Of a DNA stretch of 64,000 nucleotides, positions 17,249 through 26,557 are shown piece by piece; position 1 is the stretch's first letter; each line of letters starts with the position of its first letter. The position numbers and the translations under genes were made by a program. The notes under the pieces were generated by a model. That model made no database searches. It had not been told where the DNA came from and saw only the letters and a list, made by a program, of their open reading frames with translations. This stretch comes from RGIG5952 sp045603485. GTDB taxonomy: Bacteria > Verrucomicrobiota > Kiritimatiellia > RFP12 > JAAYLN01. The DNA is taken from assembly GCA_045603485.1 (NCBI GenBank), contig JAZUMF010000023.1:1-64000 (forward strand). The letters run 5' to 3'.

Positions 17249-18565
17249 TTAGAGTACAGGATAGCCGGCTTTTTCGTGTGCTGCGTAAAGTTCATCACAC
17301 ATCTTTATGATATCATCTATCGATAATTCAGATGAAGTGTGAGGCTCGAGCATCGCGGCATGGTAGATGTGCTCTTTCTTTCCCGTTATGGCGGCTTCAA
17401 TGGTCAGCAGTTGAACATTTATATTTGTCATATTCATTGCCGCACATTGAACGGGCAGGCTTCCTACATGTGTGGGGTGAATACCATTGCCGTCAACGAG
17501 GCAGGGGACTTCTACGCAGGCCTCTTTGGGTAGATTGTCAATAAGGCCCGTGTTGATTACATTGCCGCCGATTTTGTAGGGTGTGTCGGTTGAAATCGCT
17601 TCGATAATCCTTGACGCGTACTCCTTTGAACGCTCATGCTTTATGTCGCCGCCGTTAAGAATCTCTTCCTTCTGTTTTTGCCACTGATTGATTTGATTTA
17701 CACAACGGCGCGGATATTCGTCGAGCGGAATATTGAAGCGCTCGATGAGTTCGGGATATTTGGACTTGATGTAGAAGTTGTTGTATTCGGCATTGTGTTC
17801 TGAGCTTTCTGTGCAGTAGTAGCCGAGCTTGTCTATATAGTCAAATCTGACCATATCATTGTGCTTTTCTGCGGCATTTTTGGCGGCGGCGCGTTTTTTG
17901 ATTTCGGGGTAAATATCTACGCCGTTTTCATCCTTGATTTCAAGGAGCCAGCCCATATGATTGATGCCTGCGATAAGCTCTGAACCGACCTTAACATCTG
18001 CCATATCAAGCTTTTTGAGGAGTGATTGTGTGCAGACTTGTACGCTATGGCAAAGACCTATGGTTTTTACCTTTGTGTATCTTTGCATAAATCCTGTGAC
18101 TATCGCCATAGGGTTGGTGTAATTTAGAAACCAGGCGTCGGGGCATACTTCTTCCATGTCTGCGGCAAAGTCTTTGAGGACTTTGATTGTGCGAAGGCCT
18201 CTAAAGATGCCGCCGATTCCCAATGTGTCGGCGATTGTTTGGCGCAGACCATACTTTTTGGGTATTTCAAAGTCTAAAATCGTACATGGGTCATAAAGAC
18301 CGACTTGGATTGCATCGATTACAAAGTTTGCTCCGCGAAGAGCGTCTTTGCGATTTTCAACTCCGAGATATTTTTCGATGCGAGCTTTGCCGCTATTGTA
18401 TTTTTTATTCAGCGCATCGATGACGACGAATGATTCTTCAAGTCTTTCCCCGTCGATGTCATAAAGGGCAATGTCGCAATCTGAAATTGCGGGTGTCAGC
18501 AGGACATCTCCTAAGACATTCTTTGCAAAGACGGTGCTGCCGGCTCCCATAAATGTTATTTTCAT
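17249..18565 (-). CDS. melA: GH4 alpha-galactosidase (MelA-type)
   Basis: A 438-residue NAD+- and Mn2+-dependent glycosidase. The N-terminal Rossmann motif is KITFMGAGSTVFAKN; CHSVQ is the GH4 signature of alpha-galactosidases, its Cys and the later His being metal ligands; FLNYTNPMAI is the conserved Asn-Pro segment. GH4 enzymes act by an oxidation-elimination mechanism in the cytoplasm. AAAGGAAC precedes the start. It lies 74 bases after the serine hydrolase gene and 36 before ydbH, so could share a long transcript with them. Redundant with the GH27 and clan D enzymes in this window, suggesting several alpha-galactoside substrates. Confidence 0.88.
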   Translation of the reverse strand: MKITFMGAGSTVFAKNVLGDVLLTPAISDCDIALYDIDGERLEESFVVIDALNKKYNSGKARIEKYLGVENRKDALRGANFVIDAIQVGLYDPCTILDFEIPKKYGLRQTIADTLGIGGIFRGLRTIKVLKDFAADMEEVCPDAWFLNYTNPMAIVTGFMQRYTKVKTIGLCHSVQVCTQSLLKKLDMADVKVGSELIAGINHMGWLLEIKDENGVDIYPEIKKRAAAKNAAEKHNDMVRFDYIDKLGYYCTESSEHNAEYNNFYIKSKYPELIERFNIPLDEYPRRCVNQINQWQKQKEEILNGGDIKHERSKEYASRIIEAISTDTPYKIGGNVINTGLIDNLPKEACVEVPCLVDGNGIHPTHVGSLPVQCAAMNMTNINVQLLTIEAAITGKKEHIYHAAMLEPHTSSELSIDDIIKMCDELYAAHEKAGYPVL

Positions 18566-18639
18566 AAGCTTTGTTCCTTTCTTGAAGGCTTGCTGTTTTT
18601 GCAGGTGTTGAAGTTTAATGCAGGGAGAAAGGCCAGGCT

Positions 18640-19668
18640 CTAATTGCCTACAACCTTTGGCTCTTCTTTAATGTAGTCATTGGGCCATTTGCCTATTTTT
18701 TGAACCAGATAAAGCGTTGCCTCTTTTTTATCAAGGTCAACCTTCAGGCTTGTCGACCATGCTCCACCATGGCCGAGAAAACCGACTGAACTGCCAAGCC
18801 CATAGGGCGTCTCGATTGTCGGAGCTGTTTGTTTGCGGCACATTTCTCGAAGAGTTTTTTCGCTTATATAGTACCTGCCGTTGAGCGAACCTCCATTAGC
18901 GAGCATCTGCGCGAAGTTTGCCAGGTCTTTAGCTGTGGAGAAGAGTCCTCCGCCACATTCGGCATTTCGATTGGCTGAGTTATATGGCAGTATCGACATT
19001 TGCGTCGTGCACTTATGGCTTATCCAACTGGAGGTTTCGAGCGAGTATTCGTAGCCGCGGGCAATTCGCATAAGCTGCTCATCGGTTGGGTGATAGCCTG
19101 TATCAACCATATTGAGCGGCTTAAAGATGCGGTTAGCCATGAAGTCTTCGTACTTTTCTCCCGAAATTACTTCAATGGCACGACCGACGATATTTATGCC
19201 GGCATTTGAGTATTGATACTTTGTGCCGGGTTCAGATTGGAAGACGGATGCCGCATAGAGATGACTTTGCGTCTCAAGAGAGATATAGGTGAGCTCTCTG
19301 TTTTGAAAGAAGCCGGGCAACCAAATAAGGCCAGATGTGTGGGAGAGCAGGTGCCGAAATGTCAGGGGCGTTTTAATCGGAACTATATCTGCTGCGGGAT
19401 TATTTGGGTCTGTCGTGCGGTAGAGATTTCTGAAATGCGGCAATATGTCTGCAACCTGAGTGTCGAGGGTTACGCGTTTTTCTTCTACGAGCATCATAAA
19501 TGCCAGAGAGGTAAACACTTTACCAGTTGACGCCATCCAAAGCAGAGTGTCGTCCGCCATCAGACGATTATTCTCCATATCGGCATAACCCGATATGGAG
19601 AACTCTTTAATCCCGTCAGGAGTAATTGTTGCGGTAATTACACCCGGGAGCCTTTCTTCGCAATTCAT
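18640..19668 (-). CDS. Beta-lactamase-family (class C-like) serine hydrolase
   Basis: A 342-residue protein with the SxxK motif in WMASTGKVFT and the Tyr-x-Asn motif in YQYSNAGINIVGRAIE. The third (KTG-like) motif appears as LGHGGAW, the HGG form common in esterases and D-aminopeptidases of this family. There is no signal peptide, so a cytoplasmic esterase rather than a true beta-lactamase is likely. It begins nine bases after the rhamnosidase stop, so it may deacylate the same glycan, for example an acetylated rhamnogalacturonan oligosaccharide; that is inference. Confidence 0.82.
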   Translation of the reverse strand: MNCEERLPGVITATITPDGIKEFSISGYADMENNRLMADDTLLWMASTGKVFTSLAFMMLVEEKRVTLDTQVADILPHFRNLYRTTDPNNPAADIVPIKTPLTFRHLLSHTSGLIWLPGFFQNRELTYISLETQSHLYAASVFQSEPGTKYQYSNAGINIVGRAIEVISGEKYEDFMANRIFKPLNMVDTGYHPTDEQLMRIARGYEYSLETSSWISHKCTTQMSILPYNSANRNAECGGGLFSTAKDLANFAQMLANGGSLNGRYYISEKTLREMCRKQTAPTIETPYGLGSSVGFLGHGGAWSTSLKVDLDKKEATLYLVQKIGKWPNDYIKEEPKVVGN

Positions 19669-19676
19669 TGAAGGCC

Positions 19677-22544
19677 TTATTTTACGCTGATTGTAAAGCT
19701 GCCGGCAACCGCATCAAAGTGATACTTGCCGTTTTCTTTGCCGCGGAAGACAAGGCCGTCAGTCGAGTAGGCGAGTGTCTCGGGCTTTTTGCCGTTGACG
19801 AGAATACGCTTGCCTTTAGGCGCGGGGATTGCAATTGCCGCTGTCGTGTTGGCAGGGATGACGGCGTCAAGATGCCACGCCTTGCCATTGTAGCGCCACT
19901 CGCTCTTAACCGTTCCGTAAGGTGTACGATAGGATGATTTGACGCCTTCGATAGATGGGTCGGGCTCTGGAGCAAGAATGAAGTGCCTGTAACCTGGGGC
20001 TGCGGAGTCATAGCGAATACCAGCCATTGTGCCAAACATCCATTCAAGCACTGCGCCGTAGGCATAGTGGTTGAACGAATTCATGCTGGCATTGCCGAAG
20101 CCTTTTTCTTTGGTGTATGAATTCCAGCGTTCCCACATTGTCGTCGCGCCCTGCAAGACGGAGTAAAGCCATGATGGCTCATTTTCCTGCAAGAGCAGCT
20201 TGTAAGCAACATCGGTAGCTCCGATTCCCGTGAGCGTATTCATGATGATTGCCGTTCCAAGGAAACCAGTCTGGAGGCGGTCTCCATGATTCCTGATGTT
20301 TTCAAGTAAGTCGGATATCGCAGCCTTACGGCCTTCTTCGCTTGTGTTAAGGTTGAGCATAATTGCGAAGAGATATGCTGTCTGGCAGCGATAACGCTCT
20401 TTGATTGTGCCGTCCTTGTTGAGATAATCGTCACGGAAGACCGCGCGGCCCCATTTTTCCATATCCTTGAAGCGCGCTACGCCTTCTTCATCACCGATTG
20501 CGGCAGCCATTTCCGACATCAGCATGGCATCCCAAACATAGTAGGCGCAGCCGAGGTAACGCTGGATATCGCCGTCGTTGCGTTCGTAGGCGAGCCAGTC
20601 GCCCCAGCATGGGACGGGGCCGTTGATTTGCTCGAGGAGAATCATGTAGCGGAACATACCTTCGTAGTTCTCGCGGATGATTGTAGTGTCTCCGTATGCC
20701 TTCCACATTTTGTATGGAACGATGATGGCGGCATCGCCCCAGCCGACCTTGACGCGGTTATTGCCATACTGTGCATAAGGGGCAACACCGGGGAAGCCAC
20801 CCTCGGGGCCCTGACCATCACGCATATCGCGCATGAACTTTTGCAGGAAGCCGTAGGATACGCCATCATACGCAGCTGCACCAGAGAATACTTGCGTGTC
20901 AGCCGTCCAGCCAAGTCGCTCATTGCGCTGTGGGCAATCTGTCGGCACACTCAAGTAGTTGCTATAGTGACCCCAGCGGCAGTTTTTGATAAGGCGGTTG
21001 ACCAGAGGATTTGTTGTCTCGAGATATCCCGTGTCGGCACCGAAGGGGACTGAGTTGATGACTTCACTTGCGATAGATTCAATCTCAATCTTTTTGGTTG
21101 TCGTGACGGCAATGTAGCGATAGCCGTAGAAAGAGAAGAGTGAACGCAAGGTTTCGGTCTCTTTGCCTGCGACGGTGTAGTGCATCGCCGCACGGGCAGC
21201 GCGAAGATTTTTGTAGTATGGTGTGCCGCCAGGGCCGTCGTTGCCGCGGTCGTGCTGTCCCTCATGGTCATTGAGAAACTCTGAGTGGCGAACTTCAATC
21301 TTTGTGCCTTCGGAGCCCTTGAGGACGATTCGTTCGCGGCCGACATTGTTTTGAGCGAAGTCAACGAGGAGAATCTCTCCAGGCTTGAGGGTAATTGCTT
21401 CACCATCGGTATAAGTGCGGAGTGTTATAGCCTTTCCGTAGCAGTCGTCAGTTACGGCGTCGAATTTTTTTGCGGCTATAACTGAAATTTCCGCAGGCTT
21501 CAACTCCAAATCGTCGCGCAGACGGACAGACGGGCCTTGCAATGCTTCAATGCGTCCCTTGAATTCATCATTGATTACAGCCTTGCCCCAGCCTTCGCCG
21601 AGTTTACCGCCGATAAGCCAAGATTGGTCAATGCGGGCGTCGTAATCTTCACCGTAGTGAATTTCTGCTGTGACGACGGCGCCGTCAAAGGCGGCGCTCC
21701 AGGTTTTGTCGGTACCGATGAAATCCTTTGAGCCGTCGGTGTAGGTTACGAGCATTTGACCGCGGAAGGCTTCGCGTTTGCCGATTTTTCCTGTAATCTG
21801 ATCGCTCCACCAGCCCTTTGTGACGACTGCGGCGAGTATGTTTTTAGCACCTGCAGCCGTATTGACAAGGTGGGTGACATCGTAGGTGAAATATTGGCGA
21901 AGCTTACGGGCATCGGTAAAGCCGGGCTTCAGCTCGTCAAGGAGCCTTTCACCGTTGATTCCGAGATTAGAAACGCGCTCGCCGTTGATGTAGGCCTCAA
22001 AGACGCCTAAGCCGGAAACAAACCACTTGGCTGAACGAATCGCCTTTTTGTTTTTGACGATTTTGCGAAGAGCCATTGCAGGGTGCTTGTTCACCTCGCC
22101 GTCGGGAAGCGGCTTGGCCATAATCCACTCGGAACCGTTCCAAAGTGTTTTATCGATGAGGCCTGTATCAAACCATGTTGTATCTGACTTTATTGTCTTG
22201 CCGTCTTGATTGACAACTTCAACAGACCACCAATAACGCGTTGCCGACTCTAAGGGCTTGCCCTCGTATTGAATCGCGGCAGAGAGAGGCGATTTAACGA
22301 CACCGCTATCCCAAACCGGGTTTTTCATAGAGTTGTTTTTGGCGACAACAATCCGATAAGACCTTTGCGCTGCACCGATTTTGGAGTCTTCAAGTCTCCA
22401 ACCAAAGACGGGCGGAGCTTCAACGCCAAATGTGACATCAAGCCAATTTGTCTGTAATCCGACAAGCTTGGCCTCAACTGACGCCGCAACCTTTACGGGA
22501 GTCTTTTTCTTATTGGCAATCTTAATCTTTAGATTGGTCTTCAT
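19677..22544 (-). CDS. GH78 alpha-L-rhamnosidase
   Basis: A 955-residue enzyme with the Bac_rhamnosid domain order: N-terminal fibronectin-like and beta-sandwich domains, an (alpha/alpha)6 catalytic barrel and a C-terminal beta domain. The signature VPTDCPQRNERLGWTAD contains the catalytic-site acidic residues of GH78, and FNHYAYGAVLEWMFG the later conserved part. It removes terminal alpha-L-rhamnose, as in pectic rhamnogalacturonan or plant glycosides. No signal peptide, hence cytoplasmic. Forms an operon with the serine hydrolase (eight-base gap) and follows the IOR gene by 27 bases. Confidence 0.95.
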   Translation of the reverse strand: MKTNLKIKIANKKKTPVKVAASVEAKLVGLQTNWLDVTFGVEAPPVFGWRLEDSKIGAAQRSYRIVVAKNNSMKNPVWDSGVVKSPLSAAIQYEGKPLESATRYWWSVEVVNQDGKTIKSDTTWFDTGLIDKTLWNGSEWIMAKPLPDGEVNKHPAMALRKIVKNKKAIRSAKWFVSGLGVFEAYINGERVSNLGINGERLLDELKPGFTDARKLRQYFTYDVTHLVNTAAGAKNILAAVVTKGWWSDQITGKIGKREAFRGQMLVTYTDGSKDFIGTDKTWSAAFDGAVVTAEIHYGEDYDARIDQSWLIGGKLGEGWGKAVINDEFKGRIEALQGPSVRLRDDLELKPAEISVIAAKKFDAVTDDCYGKAITLRTYTDGEAITLKPGEILLVDFAQNNVGRERIVLKGSEGTKIEVRHSEFLNDHEGQHDRGNDGPGGTPYYKNLRAARAAMHYTVAGKETETLRSLFSFYGYRYIAVTTTKKIEIESIASEVINSVPFGADTGYLETTNPLVNRLIKNCRWGHYSNYLSVPTDCPQRNERLGWTADTQVFSGAAAYDGVSYGFLQKFMRDMRDGQGPEGGFPGVAPYAQYGNNRVKVGWGDAAIIVPYKMWKAYGDTTIIRENYEGMFRYMILLEQINGPVPCWGDWLAYERNDGDIQRYLGCAYYVWDAMLMSEMAAAIGDEEGVARFKDMEKWGRAVFRDDYLNKDGTIKERYRCQTAYLFAIMLNLNTSEEGRKAAISDLLENIRNHGDRLQTGFLGTAIIMNTLTGIGATDVAYKLLLQENEPSWLYSVLQGATTMWERWNSYTKEKGFGNASMNSFNHYAYGAVLEWMFGTMAGIRYDSAAPGYRHFILAPEPDPSIEGVKSSYRTPYGTVKSEWRYNGKAWHLDAVIPANTTAAIAIPAPKGKRILVNGKKPETLAYSTDGLVFRGKENGKYHFDAVAGSFTISVK

Positions 22545-22571
22545 TGGTAGCCCTTTGTTGTTGTTTGAAAA

Positions 22572-24716
22572 TTACTTTTGAGATGAGGCCCATTCACGAC
22601 CGGCATCAAAGGCCGCAATGTTCATTTCATGGAGCTTCTCGGGTAGATTGCCGCGAATGGCATCGTGCCAGACGGCAATGTCAAGATTAAGGTGCGCGCT
22701 CAAGACGCCAAGCATCGCGACCGTTCCAGATTTGGGAGAGCCGTATTTGAAATTCTCAAGGCATGAGTTGTCAAGGAGAAGTCCGTTTTCGGCAAGGCGG
22801 TGCTTGTTGTTGTCGATTTGCGTTTGATCCATAACGACGAGAACATCAGCCTCGCCATCAGGAGCCATCGGGCTAAGGACCTTTCCTCCGTAGCGGATGT
22901 CAGTGTTGACTGAGCCTCCGCGTTGGCTCATACCATGCACCTCGGCCTTTTTGACATCGTAGCCTGACTTGAATACCGCATCGGCAAAAATGTCGGAGGC
23001 TTTGATAACGCCTTGACCACCCAAGCCTGCAATGACGACCGATTTAACGGCTTCACCGGCACGGCTGTTGTCTTTTGCCTTGGGCATTTCGGTGCAGGGG
23101 ACTTCAGGCGGCGGCATTATCGAAACGCCGTTTGCATTGGCCTCATCGTACTGGCGAATCTTCGGTGCGGCGATAATGCAGGAGCGGCGGAGGATGATAA
23201 CCCATAATCCGCCGTCTTGCTCTGCCTTGTCAAGCAAGCCGCTAAATTCTTCAGGATGTGCGACATGGTCAACGACATGGACATTGGGGACGCCCATTGC
23301 CTTGACGACATCCTCAAGAACCATCTTGTAGGTAGGCGCATGCTTGAGATTGCGTCCAGTTGCAGGATTTTCCTGCATGCCCGTCATGGCCGTAATGGAG
23401 TTGTCGAGAATGACGACGACATGGCCTGTTTCGGGCGGATTGTAGACCATTTCGGCAATGCCCGTCAAACCTGAATGGACAAAGGTCGAGTCACCGATAA
23501 CCGAGATGACCTTCTTCGCCTCTTCTGGCGGCAGAACCTTGCGGAAGCCAAGACCGACGGTAATACCGCCACCCATGCAAACGCAGGTGTCGACGGCAGA
23601 GAAGGGGGGCATAACGCCAAGCGTGTAGCAGCCGATATCGCCGCTGACAATTGCCTTACGGTCAGCCAAAACCTGATATGCCGCACGGTGCGGGCACCCA
23701 GGGCAAAGGGCGGGCGGTTTGCCTGGAGGCGGGGGAGTTTCAGGCTGGTCATTGCCATCCAAAAGGCGACGGATGCGATTTACGGAAAGCTCGCCGAAGC
23801 GGTAGATGGAAGGATTATCTTTGGGATTAATGTCGGCAAGCTTGCACTGCTCAAAGAGAATGGGATCGCCCTCTTCAACAACACGGATGTCGTCGCCCTT
23901 AGATGCAAACTCCCTGACGGCCTTCGCAGGGAAGGGGTGTACCATCTGAACCTGAAGTATCGAGGCATCGGGCGCAGCCTCCTGTGCAAGAACAGAACTG
24001 ATGCCCGATGTCACAATACGCATCTTGGAATTTGTTTCACGCAAGACGGAGACGCACTCCGCAGCAGCCCATTCGCGAATCTCCTCAAGCTTCTGACGGA
24101 GTCTGAGATGTGCCTTGCGGGCGTATGCGGGAACCATAACATGGCGGGCTACATCGTGCTCGAAATGAGGCTCTTGCGAAGCCTTGGAAAGCGGGCGACG
24201 CGTGACAAGTGATTTTGAGTGGCTTACGCGGGTAGTCAAGCGAAGGATGACAGGAATATGCCAATGTTCGGAGATATAGAACGCCTTTTCAAGCGAATCG
24301 TATGCCTGCTGCGCATCGCAAGGCTCCAATATCGGGATTGCCGAGGCGATAGCATAACGGCGAGAGTCCTGCTCGTTCTGGCTTGAAGCCATGCCGGGGT
24401 CGTCGGCGACGATAATGACAAGACCACCGTCAACGCCAGTATATGCGGCGGTAAAGAGAGGGTCTGCGGCAACATTGAGGCCAACATGCTTCATTGTTGT
24501 TATAACACGGCCTCTGCCAAACGCCGCACCGATTGAAACTTCGAGAGCCACCTTTTCATTTGGCGACCATTGGGCGTTTCCGCCAAGTTCTGCGAATTTT
24601 TCCAAAATTTCAGTACTTGGGGTGCCGGGATATCCTGCGCCGAGATTGACACCTGCATCAAGTGCAGCCCAAGAAACGGCCTCGTCGCCGTTTAGAAGAA
24701 GAGTTTGCTTGTCCAT
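22572..24716 (-). CDS. Indolepyruvate:ferredoxin oxidoreductase-like alpha-beta fusion lacking the ferredoxin domain
   Basis: A 714-residue fusion. Residues about 1-510 match IorA: pyrimidine-binding domain with GAGYPGTPSTEIL, then the TPP domain with ALCPGCPHRAAYQVL and IGDSTFVHSGLTGI. Residues about 558-714 match IorB: SVVIAGLGGQGVIKAS and KAEVHGMSQRGGSV. IorA normally ends in a two-cluster ferredoxin domain; here the segment after VIILRRSC is a short proline-rich linker with no CxxCxxC. IOR oxidises aryl 2-oxoacids to aryl acyl-CoA and reduces ferredoxin. ATG 24716 is chosen because the family begins here. First of a minus-strand cluster with GH78. Confidence 0.88.
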   Translation of the reverse strand: MDKQTLLLNGDEAVSWAALDAGVNLGAGYPGTPSTEILEKFAELGGNAQWSPNEKVALEVSIGAAFGRGRVITTMKHVGLNVAADPLFTAAYTGVDGGLVIIVADDPGMASSQNEQDSRRYAIASAIPILEPCDAQQAYDSLEKAFYISEHWHIPVILRLTTRVSHSKSLVTRRPLSKASQEPHFEHDVARHVMVPAYARKAHLRLRQKLEEIREWAAAECVSVLRETNSKMRIVTSGISSVLAQEAAPDASILQVQMVHPFPAKAVREFASKGDDIRVVEEGDPILFEQCKLADINPKDNPSIYRFGELSVNRIRRLLDGNDQPETPPPPGKPPALCPGCPHRAAYQVLADRKAIVSGDIGCYTLGVMPPFSAVDTCVCMGGGITVGLGFRKVLPPEEAKKVISVIGDSTFVHSGLTGIAEMVYNPPETGHVVVILDNSITAMTGMQENPATGRNLKHAPTYKMVLEDVVKAMGVPNVHVVDHVAHPEEFSGLLDKAEQDGGLWVIILRRSCIIAAPKIRQYDEANANGVSIMPPPEVPCTEMPKAKDNSRAGEAVKSVVIAGLGGQGVIKASDIFADAVFKSGYDVKKAEVHGMSQRGGSVNTDIRYGGKVLSPMAPDGEADVLVVMDQTQIDNNKHRLAENGLLLDNSCLENFKYGSPKSGTVAMLGVLSAHLNLDIAVWHDAIRGNLPEKLHEMNIAAFDAGREWASSQK

Positions 24717-24734
24717 AATTGAAAAACCAGAGAT

Positions 24735-24749
24735 TGAAAACAATTTTCA
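24735..24749. promoter_or_regulatory. Dyad upstream of the IOR fusion gene
   Basis: TGAAAACAATTTTCA: 6-bp arms around CAA, 18 bases upstream of the minus-strand start. It shares its core with the palindrome at 6865-6883. Confidence 0.35.
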
Positions 24750-24845
24750 CTATCTTAAAAGTATGGCAAATGGATGGATTAGTGTCAAGTTTTATAATGT
24801 TGACAAATATGGTTATTTTGGTAAGGTAATGTTAGGAAGGCTTAT

Positions 24846-26210
24846 ATGTACAATTTTCGATTCCTATTGACATTTGTCGTTTCCATTGTCGCTGCCATCG
24901 GCTTTGCCGAAGAGGTACGACCAGATGCTTATTGGACTTTCAGGTTTAATGAGGGTGATGCCAAGAACGGAACAATAACATACGGTCCTTGGCAGTTTGA
25001 TGCCTATAAAGATACATTAACTGCTGCCAATGGTTGCCCTGGTATGCGTATAGGCGGCCAGGGTACAGAGGTTTATACCGTTGAAAATGATTTTTACCCT
25101 GAAGTTACGCTCGATTTATCTATGCCCGTTTATGATGAAGAGGGCATTCGCCATGAAATTACCTCTTTCGGTACTAAAAACGGTCGTTTTAGCTTGAATT
25201 TTGCCAATAAGACGAACATAAAGCACATGATATGTTCTAAATATGCAAAAACAATTCCAGGTATATTTCAAACGGCATCAAGTTATAATGCTTCTGCATT
25301 GGTACCACGCTTGCATACGGTTACATGCGAATCAGAGGTGATAGAGGAGATAGGGAGTCTTTGCTTTGAAACCTGCAACAATCTGAAGACGCTCAATTTT
25401 AAAATTCCAAATTTAACAAGATTCAACACCCGTGCATTTGCTTCAACAGGAATTACCAATCATGTTATGGCTATTGCGCCAACAAATGCTCAAATGGTCG
25501 GCAATCTTGCCTTTAGCGGTACTAAAGTTTGGGGCGATGCTATCTTTACCAATCTCTTGTATGCACCAGGTTCGCAAGGTTCATTTACCAGTTCTAAAAT
25601 TTCAAGCTTGACCATTATAAGTGATAATCCAAATTTTACTGACGGCCCAAGTGTATTTGAAATCGGCGAAACATTTACGAATCTTCATCTTGATATGTGT
25701 AATCTCAAGAGCTACGGCCCTCGAACAATTGGCCATAGATATAGTTCGGCGGCTAAAGATTTCAGGACGATGTACATTGGTAGCTCAAATGTCGTCTCGT
25801 TCAATATGGGTGGCTCGTCTGGCGCGGAGGGACCTCTTTGGGGATGTGCTAATCTCAATTCCTTTACCTTTGAGGGGCCGTTTATCGGGATTGATTCACT
25901 CAATCACCTCTTTGCCATGGATACCAAATACAATAATGTCACCAATACCCACTATCTGCCGCGCATTATCTATTGCTCTAAATATTGGGGATGGGGGGAC
26001 TATGTTGCCACAAACGAATTTGCCAAACTCACCATGGAAGACAAGCTTACACGAGGTGAGGTCAACGGCTGCCCCAAGGGAGCCTTTGGCGTCTTTGTCA
26101 GGACTGCTGATAAATATGGGAAGCCGATACTGTCGCGTCACGCATGGCTGGTCCATCGCGAGTCCAAGTGGTATCCTGACCGCGGCGGCACCTTGTTTAT
26201 GATTAAATAA
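24846..26210 (+). CDS. Secreted leucine-rich-repeat-like (BspA-type) protein
   Basis: A 454-residue protein with a signal peptide (about 1-20, cut after GFA). The middle contains irregular leucine-rich repeats of the LRR_5/BspA kind, such as CESEVIEEIGSLCFETCNN and LKTLNFKIPNLTRFNTRAFA. The C-terminal 80 residues form a separate segment ending in RGGTLFMIK; no sorting signal of a known kind is seen. Such proteins are usually surface-exposed and may bind glycans or host proteins. AGGAAGG lies five bases before the ATG. A TTGACA at 24800-24805 may be its -35 box but no good -10 follows. The next gene starts on its stop codon. Confidence 0.72.
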   Translation: MYNFRFLLTFVVSIVAAIGFAEEVRPDAYWTFRFNEGDAKNGTITYGPWQFDAYKDTLTAANGCPGMRIGGQGTEVYTVENDFYPEVTLDLSMPVYDEEGIRHEITSFGTKNGRFSLNFANKTNIKHMICSKYAKTIPGIFQTASSYNASALVPRLHTVTCESEVIEEIGSLCFETCNNLKTLNFKIPNLTRFNTRAFASTGITNHVMAIAPTNAQMVGNLAFSGTKVWGDAIFTNLLYAPGSQGSFTSSKISSLTIISDNPNFTDGPSVFEIGETFTNLHLDMCNLKSYGPRTIGHRYSSAAKDFRTMYIGSSNVVSFNMGGSSGAEGPLWGCANLNSFTFEGPFIGIDSLNHLFAMDTKYNNVTNTHYLPRIIYCSKYWGWGDYVATNEFAKLTMEDKLTRGEVNGCPKGAFGVFVRTADKYGKPILSRHAWLVHRESKWYPDRGGTLFMIK

Positions 26211-26548
26211 TGGATTTGTCTTTGTTTAAGTGCAAATGCTGCGGTGCCTGTTGCCGCATAAAGGGGATTGTCCGTTTGTCGTCTGAGGATGTCGACCGCA
26301 TTTCAGAATATTTGGGAATCGGTGTTGATTTCTTTTTAGAGAAATATACAACGCCCGCCCCTGACAGAAGCGGTTTGATTTTGACTGACGGAGATGCAGG
26401 TCAGTGCATTATGCTTACAGAGGAAAATCTTTGCCGTATCAATCCTGTAAAGCCGCTGAAATGCAAAACATTCCCGTATGATTGGGTAAATTCATCGTCA
26501 ATGTCATATTGCCCAGCGTTAAACGAATGCGACAGGCAAGGTGATTGA
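26210..26548 (+). CDS. YkgJ-family cysteine-cluster protein
   Basis: A 112-residue protein with the zinc/iron-chelating cluster of the YkgJ (CxxCxxCC) family: FKCKCCGACCRIKG near the start, then CRINPVKPLKCKTFPYDW and a last Cys in SYCPAL. Function in the family is unproven; metal binding is expected. Its ATG overlaps the stop of the LRR-like gene (TAATG), so the two are translationally coupled. Cytoplasmic. Confidence 0.82.
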   Translation: MDLSLFKCKCCGACCRIKGIVRLSSEDVDRISEYLGIGVDFFLEKYTTPAPDRSGLILTDGDAGQCIMLTEENLCRINPVKPLKCKTFPYDWVNSSSMSYCPALNECDRQGD

Positions 26549-26557
26549 TTTTGCTGT

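Noticed and set aside
23475..24212. 245-residue plus-strand ORF
   Set aside because: Antisense shadow of the IOR fusion gene, which has clear family motifs on the other strand.
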